Of a DNA stretch of 32,962 nucleotides, positions 27,222-32,962 are shown piece after piece (positions within the stretch are counted from its first letter, which is position 1; each line of letters begins with the position of its first letter). The position numbers and the translations under genes are program-made. The notes under the pieces are model-generated. The model searched no databases. It saw nothing but the letters and a program-made list of their open reading frames with translations, and was not told where the DNA came from. Source of the stretch: an uncultured bacterium (lineage in GTDB: Bacteria > Acidobacteriota > Thermoanaerobaculia > Multivoradales > J023); assembly GCA_937948815.1 (NCBI GenBank), contig CALFAM010000183.1:1-32962 (forward strand), written 5' to 3'.

Positions 27222-30200
27222 ATCTGCTCGCAGATTTCGTTGAGATAGTTGGTGCAGTCGATGTTCAGCCAGCTGAAGTCCCAATGCTCAGCGCCGCCGC
27301 AGCTGTGCGCCGGGCGCGACGGCATGCACATGGGGGTATTGGGCGTCATGGCGTTGCAGCCAGCCACCGGTGCGCAGGTCGCGCGGTCGTCCCACGCAAG
27401 GTAGTGGCCATGCACGGCCATGGGATCGAGGGCTTCGTTCGTGGGTGCGGTACACGCATCCGATCGCGCGCTGGTTGGATTCGGTCGTGAGGCGCCGTTG
27501 TAGAACTTGATCGCAATGGCGTCGGTGTAGTTGCAGTCCCGCCCCATGCCGACCGTGGATCGGCCGCAGTCGTTGGCGGCCGCGTGTGTGTCACTGAGGT
27601 TGCACGTGTCCACGTTGCGGTCTGGTGGTGCAACGCCACCGGCATCCGCTCGTTCCCGGGCCAGGTGATTGACCGCAACCGGCCGCTTTTCGACGCCCAG
27701 CACCCGCAGGCCCTCGCGCAGGTTGGCGTGCCAGTGCCAGAGCTGTTGAATGGTGGCCGACGTGCCCGCGCCCGGGACGTCGCGCTGGAACATGCCCCAG
27801 CCGTCCGGTGGCCCCTTCTTCGGGTGACCGGTCAAGAATCGCCGCCGTTCGACACAAGGGTGAGGTGGCGCCGGGGAACGCGCAAAGCAGAGGTTGGTCG
27901 TTCTCGGCTCGAATTGGTTGTAGAACCGGTTGCCGTCGCGACTCTCGTGACGGGCAATCGCGTACGCATATGCAAACTCCTGGCCGCCGTGTGTGTCGTT
28001 GGCATCGATGTGGGCGCGCGCCTGAGCGTCCTCGGGGTTCTTGCCGAGAATGCGGAAGTGGAGCTCGGTTTCGAAGCCGACATCGCCGACCGAGCCGAAC
28101 TGCGCATGCAAGATCGAATCGCCACCGAAGAAGAGGGTGTCGCCCGGGTCCATGGGGTCTGGGTTGTCCGGGTAGTCGTCGGCGATCTCCCAAATATCGT
28201 CGGGCCCCTGGCTGTACCAACCGCCCGTGGTCGGGACCTGGATGCGATCTTCTCGTGTGCCGCCGAGGTCAGCATCTCGATTGAAAACCGTTTCCAGGCG
28301 CCAGCGGCCGACACCGAGCATGGGGAGCTTGGGGTCGGTCTGGGCGGAGAGTACTGGCATGCTCGGTACGGCCGATGCCGGCTCGGCATCGATCCAGGCG
28401 ACCTCGGCACCATGGACCTGCTCGGCAGTGTCGAAGAGAACGATTTCCGTACTGGTGATTCGCACTGTGTCGACCACGAAGTAGTCGAGATCCCCCTCGC
28501 CATCCGGGTCGAGCTCGACGGTAATGCGATCACCTTGCATGCTGCTGCTGGGGCGGATCGCCTCGATGTGAAACTCAACATCTCGCTTGCTGGAAGAGAA
28601 ATCGAGCTCCGTTGCGAAGAACCAGGTCGGGTCGGGAACGATGAAGTCGCCCCCGCCACCACCCATGCCCACGGGTGTGGCATCGCGCATCTCATCGCCC
28701 TTCTTGGTCCAGATTCGCAAGGTTCCTGCGGGGCGCCGGTACTCGATGAACTCGGGGAGACCCGCAACCGGCGTCTCGGTGGTGATGCCCGCCGGATCCG
28801 AATGGTCGTATCGAAAGCGCAGGCGGGCGAGGGAGAGGTCGACCCCGTCGCTCAGCTCGATCACCATGGGGACGAATTCTTCCTCCATATTGATCTCGTC
28901 GCCCGTGTCGGGCATGCCGTCGCGATCGTAGCCATCCGCGAAGTCCGTGATCAGGTCGCGCAGCGCGGGCGATGCCGTCGGCGTCGGACTGCCCGGCGGA
29001 TCGGGGATGGTGGTTTCCCAGTCGTCGTTGTTGTTGTTGACCAGGACGATCTTGCCCATCTCGTCGGCGTCGTCCTTGAAGTCTTCCAACTTGTCTTCGT
29101 CGTCCGTGCGGGTTGGCAGGCCGAAGCCCTGATCATTGTCGGAGTCGACGTCGACATCGATCGACACCACGGTCGCCTTGACCTTGTCTTCGATCGGATC
29201 ACCGCGCCGGCCCATGAGCGACACCGGGGTATAAATCAAGGTGAGCTCGATATCCGATGTGCTGCTGCTGTCCTCGACACCTTCGATCCACACCGTCTCG
29301 GGTGCTTCCGCGACATCCTCCCAGGTCTTGGGGAGATCGATCTCGGTCATCTTTTCGGCCTCTTCCCAAGCCTTGATGAGGTTGCCGCCACTGGTGGCCT
29401 CGAGCTTGACCTCGCCGCGCTCCAAACCTTCCGCGAGCATCAGCTTCAGCTCGACCAGATCATCTTCGTCCATACCACCAGAGTCGTCGTCGCGATCGGG
29501 CTCGCCATTCTCGTTGTCGTCGTCGTTGTTGAGCGCGATCCATGCCCCGGGGTCTTCTTCGTTCGGCGAAGACATGTCCTCTTCCGGTAGGTCTTGAATC
29601 TGAAGGTCGACTTCGAGCACCCGAATCAGCATCGAGACGGACATCGAATTGCGTTGCTCGGGATCTCCGCCTGGCTGACTGGATTCGCAATCGCAGCGCG
29701 CGACCACGACCGCGGTGTAGTCCCCAGGCTCCTCATAGGCATGGCTGGCGGACGAGCCTTCTTCCGGGTCGCTACCGTCGCCGAAATCCCATTCGAACGT
29801 GGGATTCGAGCAGTCACCTTCTTCAATCGCGCGGAAGTTGACATCTTTGTCGACACCGACGATCACCGGACCATCGCCGTCCGCGATGCCATTGGCTTCG
29901 CAAGATAGGTCGTCGACGCTTTCCGGGTTGCAGGTGCCGTCTTCGCATACCGAGCAGTCTCCGCATTTCGGCTCGGGTGGACCACCACCGGGCGGGCAGA
30001 TCGTGCAGCTCGACGGGCTGCAGGCACCGCCGGTCGGCGGGGGAGGCGGCAAGCAGCCGTGCCAGCCTGCCTTGACGACACCAAATCCCGGATTGGAGAC
30101 GAGCTGGGCGCCGTCGTCGCTCACACTCGCAGTGCCGATCGGCAGGAACTCGCCCAGGTCATGGTCGAAGGAAAAGATATCGACGATGGCGCCCGGCAGC

Positions 30201-32962
30201 AGGTCGCTGTTGGGAATGCTGATCCGCGCCGGCGGATCGAAAAGGGTGCCGGTAGGCTGGACGGTCCAGGCGAGCATGAAGTCCGTGCCTTGCGGTGGCT
30301 CCATCGGCACCTTGTCGGTATGCACCTGGGTGAAGGAGAGAAGTCCTTCACGGCTGCCATCGGGGAACGTCACCGAGTTGGGAAAGATGGTCAGCTCGGC
30401 GCCGGGCACACCGGCGAGTGGAATGGTGACCTCGCTGTCACCGCCGACGATGGCGCCGCCCGCCGTATCGATCGGCAGCAACCGAAGCGGTTTGCCGAGC
30501 TCGTTCGGCTGGCCTGGCAACGCGATCAGCTCGTACGAGAGGGCGGGCCAGTCGCCGGGCCGCGTCGTGGTCGAGCCGTCGACCTCGAGATGGTGCGTGC
30601 CGACATCCACGCTCGGAAAAAGGAAGGTGCCATCGGCCGCGGCCATGGTGGTCCGCGTCGTGCCGCGCAGGGACAGTGTGACCCCGGGGACGGGCTGATC
30701 GTTGTTGTCGAGGACGATCCCGGACAGCGACGTCGCGGTTTCCGGCGCCGAGGCGAGGGTGCTCAGCTCGAACCGTGCCGGAGGCTCCGAGAGTCCCGGG
30801 AAGAACGCTTCGACGATCTGGTTGTTGGTACCCGGAGCATCACCGAGCACGAAGGTGGCGCTGGCTTGCCCATCAGCGTCCGTGAGGGCGACGTGAGCCT
30901 CCAGTCCGCTGGCGAAATGTCCGCCGCCAGCGATGACCTGAAACGTCACCTCGACACCCGCGACCGGATTGCCCCTCGCATCGAAGACCTGCGCGAGCAG
31001 GGGTTTGGGGAGCTGCGCGCCGGCCAGACCGGCTTCGGCACCGAGCTGGTTGTCTCCCCGCACGCGCTTGATGCGTTGCGCCAAACCTGGCTGGGCCTGG
31101 AGGCAGAAGACCACCGATCCGGGCACACCCGCCGAGCTGGCCGTCACCTCGTGATTGCCCGCGCCCGACCGGCTGCCCAGGGTGAAGCGGGCTTGGGCGA
31201 AGCCGAGCTCGTCCGTGACTGTGGTGATGACGCGGCCCTCGCGCGGCGGGTCGCTCACCCGACCGTCGCCGCGAGACACCCGAAAGGACACGTCCCGATC
31301 TGCCAAGGGGCGCCCGAGTGCGTCGGTGATCCGAACGATCAGGGGTTGCTCCACGGGCTGGCCGACGGTTCCTAGCTGGCCATTGCCGAGCATCTCTTCG
31401 AGCTTGACGGCGGCGTCGGGAACGAAGTCGACGCGGATCTCGAAGCTGCCCTCGTTACCAGCCGCGTCCATGGCGGTTGCCTGAATGCGGTTCTCGCCGG
31501 GCTGCAGCAAAAAATCGCCGACCATGAAAGCACGCTGCTCGATGACCGCCGGGATGCCGTTCACCATGACCGCGGGGGCGCGGGCCTCGACGTTCGACGA
31601 AACGAGGTCACGCACTTCGCCCGTGATCGCGATCTGTGGCGAGCTGGTCACCAAGCCGTCGGTGGGCGAGACGATGGCCACCCGCGGTGCCTCGGTGTCG
31701 CGGACCACGGTCACCGTGGCAGTACCGACTGCGCCTTCGCCATCTCGAGCGACCACGGTCAAGGTATTGCTTCCCTCGGCCAGGGGCACTGCCGACAGTG
31801 CGAAGGTGCCGCCCCCGAGTGTCGCGGGCAAACCCTCGAGCTCGACGGTGGTTGCGGTGAGATCCACATTGCCGGCGAGATCGATCGTCTCCTCGCTGGT
31901 GACGAGGCCGGGAGCCGGCGCGGTGATCGAGACCGCGAGCTGAGGCTGCAAGGTGAATGTCGCGGTGCGGGACGTGAAGTTTCCGGCCAGATCGAATACC
32001 TGCGCGAGGACCTGGTGGCTGCCGGGCATCAGGGGCGGGGTCGGGCAGGTTGCCACGGTCGCGCCGACCTGGCAGGCCGAGGAGAGCTCGAGATCGTCGA
32101 CCTGAACGACCAGGCTGGCCAGATCGACGCCCTCGCCCTCGTCACTGTAGGCGATCTCGATCGTCGGGCTGGCGTCACCCGAGACGGCCGCTCCTGGCTT
32201 CGGCGAGACGATGTCGAGACTCGGCCGGGTGCGGTCGCTGTTCGCGATCTCGAAGAAGAGATCCGCCGTGCTCGTGTTGCCCGCCTCGTCCGCAATGCGG
32301 GCATTCAGGTGGTGCGTGCCCTCGTTCAGGAGCGGCGCCGCCGGACAGATCGCGCTACCGGTGTCGATGGTGCAGCCTGCTGTGATGTCCGTCGCATCGA
32401 GCTGAATCTGCAGGCTGCCGACATCGATCGAGGTTTCGGCGTCCTGGAACGAGAGCTCGAGGGTAGGTGGGGCTTGAAGAACACTCCCGGGAGCGGGTGC
32501 GATCCACGCCGGTAGTGGGCCTGCCGTATCTTCGATCAGCGAGAAGTTACGGCTCGGCGATGCCTGGTTACCAGCCTGGTCCGAGACCGAGAACTCCACG
32601 GTGTGACTGGCGAAGCCGAGCGTGGGTCGGCAGTCGGCACGGTCGAAGGTGATGTCGCAGCTCGCGGTAACGTCCTGGCCACCAACGCGGACGACGATCG
32701 CATCGACGTCGATCCCAGACTCGGCATCCGCATAGGTGGCGAGAAGGCGCGGCTCGGATTGGTTGAACAGGCGGGCGTCCTCACCGGGCTGCAGGATCGT
32801 GACGGTCGGCGCGATCGCGTCGGCCAGCACGGTCCAATCGACGGACGCAGAGCCCACGTTGCCGGACGCGTCTTCGATCGACACCGTGACGCTGTGGGCA
32901 CCGACGGCGACGTTCGTTTCCGGGCACGTGACCGACTCGAGGTCCGCCATGCAGTCCGCGAT
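27209..32962 (-). CDS. Gene A: large exported multidomain protein with Ig-like, Big_1 and C-terminal lysozyme-like regions (5' end outside window)
   Basis: The frame is open from the right edge to a TGA at 27211-27209, giving 1,917 visible residues. The first ATG (32950) is not the start: codons upstream of it continue an Ig-like repeat with the same paired-Cys pattern as later copies. Order in visible numbering: Ig-like repeats 1-512; two invasin-like Big_1 domains 516-737; a carboxypeptidase-regulatory-like domain 743-797; a ZU5-like beta region about 855-963; a nine-Cys cluster 970-1021 after a pentaproline; a PKD domain 1032-1092 with WDFGDG; two acidic 'NN-D-rich' modules 1139-1265 and 1303-1480; a lysozyme-like region about 1655-1830; and a Cys-rich tail. 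Its core is paralogous to gene C. It is the first visible gene of the operon and overlaps gene B's start by one base (TGATG). Export is inferred from domain content, since the signal peptide would lie outside the window. Enzymatic function is a moderate-confidence inference. Confidence 0.93.
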   Translation of the reverse strand: MADCMADLESVTCPETNVAVGAHSVTVSIEDASGNVGSASVDWTVLADAIAPTVTILQPGEDARLFNQSEPRLLATYADAESGIDVDAIVVRVGGQDVTASCDITFDRADCRPTLGFASHTVEFSVSDQAGNQASPSRNFSLIEDTAGPLPAWIAPAPGSVLQAPPTLELSFQDAETSIDVGSLQIQLDATDITAGCTIDTGSAICPAAPLLNEGTHHLNARIADEAGNTSTADLFFEIANSDRTRPSLDIVSPKPGAAVSGDASPTIEIAYSDEGEGVDLASLVVQVDDLELSSACQVGATVATCPTPPLMPGSHQVLAQVFDLAGNFTSRTATFTLQPQLAVSITAPAPGLVTSEETIDLAGNVDLTATTVELEGLPATLGGGTFALSAVPLAEGSNTLTVVARDGEGAVGTATVTVVRDTEAPRVAIVSPTDGLVTSSPQIAITGEVRDLVSSNVEARAPAVMVNGIPAVIEQRAFMVGDFLLQPGENRIQATAMDAAGNEGSFEIRVDFVPDAAVKLEEMLGNGQLGTVGQPVEQPLIVRITDALGRPLADRDVSFRVSRGDGRVSDPPREGRVITTVTDELGFAQARFTLGSRSGAGNHEVTASSAGVPGSVVFCLQAQPGLAQRIKRVRGDNQLGAEAGLAGAQLPKPLLAQVFDARGNPVAGVEVTFQVIAGGGHFASGLEAHVALTDADGQASATFVLGDAPGTNNQIVEAFFPGLSEPPARFELSTLASAPETATSLSGIVLDNNDQPVPGVTLSLRGTTRTTMAAADGTFLFPSVDVGTHHLEVDGSTTTRPGDWPALSYELIALPGQPNELGKPLRLLPIDTAGGAIVGGDSEVTIPLAGVPGAELTIFPNSVTFPDGSREGLLSFTQVHTDKVPMEPPQGTDFMLAWTVQPTGTLFDPPARISIPNSDLLPGAIVDIFSFDHDLGEFLPIGTASVSDDGAQLVSNPGFGVVKAGWHGCLPPPPPTGGACSPSSCTICPPGGGPPEPKCGDCSVCEDGTCNPESVDDLSCEANGIADGDGPVIVGVDKDVNFRAIEEGDCSNPTFEWDFGDGSDPEEGSSASHAYEEPGDYTAVVVARCDCESSQPGGDPEQRNSMSVSMLIRVLEVDLQIQDLPEEDMSSPNEEDPGAWIALNNDDDNENGEPDRDDDSGGMDEDDLVELKLMLAEGLERGEVKLEATSGGNLIKAWEEAEKMTEIDLPKTWEDVAEAPETVWIEGVEDSSSTSDIELTLIYTPVSLMGRRGDPIEDKVKATVVSIDVDVDSDNDQGFGLPTRTDDEDKLEDFKDDADEMGKIVLVNNNNDDWETTIPDPPGSPTPTASPALRDLITDFADGYDRDGMPDTGDEINMEEEFVPMVIELSDGVDLSLARLRFRYDHSDPAGITTETPVAGLPEFIEYRRPAGTLRIWTKKGDEMRDATPVGMGGGGGDFIVPDPTWFFATELDFSSSKRDVEFHIEAIRPSSSMQGDRITVELDPDGEGDLDYFVVDTVRITSTEIVLFDTAEQVHGAEVAWIDAEPASAVPSMPVLSAQTDPKLPMLGVGRWRLETVFNRDADLGGTREDRIQVPTTGGWYSQGPDDIWEIADDYPDNPDPMDPGDTLFFGGDSILHAQFGSVGDVGFETELHFRILGKNPEDAQARAHIDANDTHGGQEFAYAYAIARHESRDGNRFYNQFEPRTTNLCFARSPAPPHPCVERRRFLTGHPKKGPPDGWGMFQRDVPGAGTSATIQQLWHWHANLREGLRVLGVEKRPVAVNHLARERADAGGVAPPDRNVDTCNLSDTHAAANDCGRSTVGMGRDCNYTDAIAIKFYNGASRPNPTSARSDACTAPTNEALDPMAVHGHYLAWDDRATCAPVAGCNAMTPNTPMCMPSRPAHSCGGAEHWDFSWLNIDCTNYLNEICEQMGPP
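27473..28000 (-). other. Gene A: putative lysozyme / lytic transglycosylase (SLT-like) domain
   Basis: Visible residues about 1655-1830. The order of motifs matches SLT-type lysozyme folds: a helix ending in 'AYAIARHESRDGN' with candidate catalytic Glu1673 (codon 27944-27946), then 'GWGMFQRD' in the place of the family's 'G.MQ' motif, then a tryptophan-rich 'LWHWHANLREGLRVL' helix in the place of 'N...G...L', then 'AIAIKFYNGA' in the place of 'A..AYNAG'. If real, it would cleave peptidoglycan glycan strands outside the cytoplasm. An insertion with two Cys lies between the first two motifs, unlike compact SLT domains. The call rests on motif order only. Confidence 0.55.
28523..29548 (-). other. 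Gene A: two acidic 'NN-D-rich' modules
   Basis: Two copies, visible residues 1139-1265 and 1303-1480, share 'W/K-I-x-L-N-N' followed by runs of Asp/Asn, then a 'DL..L.L' strand and a later 'aromatic-W' strand ('IKAWEEAEK' and 'LRIWTKKGDE'). The first is extremely acidic. I recognise this as a recurrent type of module in large secreted bacterial proteins but cannot give it a family name or function. Gene C lacks it, so this is part of what distinguishes A from its paralogue. Confidence 0.5.
29687..30055 (-). other. Gene A: proline hinge, nine-cysteine cluster and PKD domain
   Basis: Visible residues 970-1021 contain nine cysteines just after '[13 protein letters not shown]', and residues 1032-1092 contain the PKD hallmark WDFGDG (1058-1063) followed by 'HAYEEPGDYTAVV'. 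PKD domains are extracellular beta-sandwich spacers. The Cys cluster would be oxidised after export and could form a compact knot between the rod-like N-terminal half and the C-terminal half. Confidence 0.8.
30074..30736 (-). other. Gene A: carboxypeptidase-regulatory-like domain followed by ZU5-like beta region
   Basis: Visible residues 743-797 read 'SGIVLDNNDQPVPGVTLSL', then 'ADGTFLFPSVDVGTHHLEV', the typical CarbopepD_reg seven-strand signature. Residues 855-963 hold 'TFPDGS', 'VHTDKVPM', 'FDPPARISIPN' and 'IFSFDHDLGEF', a block that resembles ZU5-type beta domains of large bacterial surface proteins. The ZU5 name is tentative. The near-identical block in gene C (23559-24221) shows that it is a conserved unit. 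Confidence 0.65.
30752..31417 (-). other. Gene A: two invasin-like (Big_1) domains
   Basis: Visible residues 516-737. Each copy starts with a 'GNGQ'- or 'GDNQ'-type strand, then 'PL.V.V.DA.GRP....V.F', 'T...G.A...F.LG...G...V' and ends in a beta strand. This order is characteristic of the Big_1/filamin-like Ig domains of intimin and invasin. Gene C has the same pair at 24234-24884. Confidence 0.75.
31427..32962 (-). other. Gene A: array of six bacterial Ig-like repeats
   Basis: Visible residues 1-512 form one partial and five complete Ig-like repeats of about 85-95 residues. The first four carry the pattern 'VD..SL.V..D' followed by two cysteines 9 residues apart and a closing 'DxAGN' turn, so each probably holds one small disulfide loop. 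The last two repeats lack the Cys pair and have 'APRVAIVSPTDG'-type openings. This matches the general HYR/Big-type Ig folds of bacterial surface proteins. The same array, in the same order of Cys-containing then Cys-free repeats, opens gene C. Confidence 0.8.

Noticed and set aside
27210..27284. Upstream TTG start for gene B at 27284
   Set aside because: It would add 25 hydrophilic residues in front of a good signal peptide and lie wholly within gene A's coding sequence; the ATG at 27209 is coupled to gene A's stop.
27584..29590. Open frame of 668 codons on the plus strand opposite gene A
   Set aside because: It runs opposite the acidic modules and lysozyme-like region of gene A; no signal peptide, motif or plausible ribosome site supports it.
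32948..32950. ATG at 32950 as start of gene A
   Set aside because: The four codons upstream continue the same Ig-like repeat (a Cys at the expected position), and there is no signal peptide after this ATG, so the gene begins outside the window.

Overview
This window is a single-strand stretch of a high-GC bacterial chromosome. Four consecutive genes, all on the minus strand, fill it with no intergenic gap longer than 6 bases. In order of transcription (right to left) they are: gene A, entering from the right edge without its start (visible 32962-27209, at least 1,917 residues); gene B, a small exported protein (27209-26535, 224 residues); gene C, a 1,559-residue exported multidomain protein (26528-21849); and gene D, a giant exported protein starting at 21852 and still open at base 1 (at least 7,284 residues). 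The junctions are TGATG (A/B), a 6-base gap with a TTG start (B/C), and ATGA (C/D), so this looks like one tightly packed, translationally coupled transcription unit. No promoter or terminator is expected or seen inside, because the operon starts and ends outside the window.

The gene content is entirely extracytoplasmic: signal peptides on B, C and D, bacterial Ig-like repeats, invasin-like (Big_1) domains, carboxypeptidase-regulatory-like domains, PKD-like and putative-Ig domains, a von Willebrand A domain with a complete MIDAS, an IPT/TIG domain, a likely seven-bladed beta-propeller, and roughly 80 thrombospondin-type-3-like calcium loops. A and C are paralogues over a core of about 750 residues and differ at their C-terminal ends. 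A ends in a region that reads like a lysozyme/lytic transglycosylase (SLT-type) fold. C ends in a putative-Ig domain. The organism cannot be named from this. The high GC, the '[15 protein letters not shown]' start of mature C and the domain mix suggest a Gram-negative lineage with large surface proteins (Acidobacteriota, Myxococcota-like or Xanthomonadales-like); this is inference.

Gene D, region by region (coordinates descend along the protein): signal peptide 21852-21742; BIG2-like domain about 21530-21262; short calcium-loop block 21249-20905; eight carboxypeptidase-regulatory-like repeats 20886-18793; a divergent stand-alone copy of the beta module 18792-17962; at least four more regulatory-like repeats to 16833; an Ig-like array to 14821, whose fifth repeat is split by a vWA domain; IPT/TIG 14820-14586; a calcium-loop block 14583-14146; eleven tandem modules of 375-384 residues (14145-1633), each an unrecognised beta-rich domain plus six calcium loops; a propeller-like region 1632-376; and a further calcium-loop block running off the left edge.

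The most striking structure is the order of the eleven modules. They fall into two families that alternate as B-B-(A-B)x4-B', giving a higher-order repeat of about 2,275 bp that carries through both the beta domain and the calcium loops. As a working hypothesis only: the operon encodes a very long, calcium-stiffened surface or secreted fibre carrying binding domains (vWA, propeller), together with two smaller paralogous partners, one of which may cut peptidoglycan.
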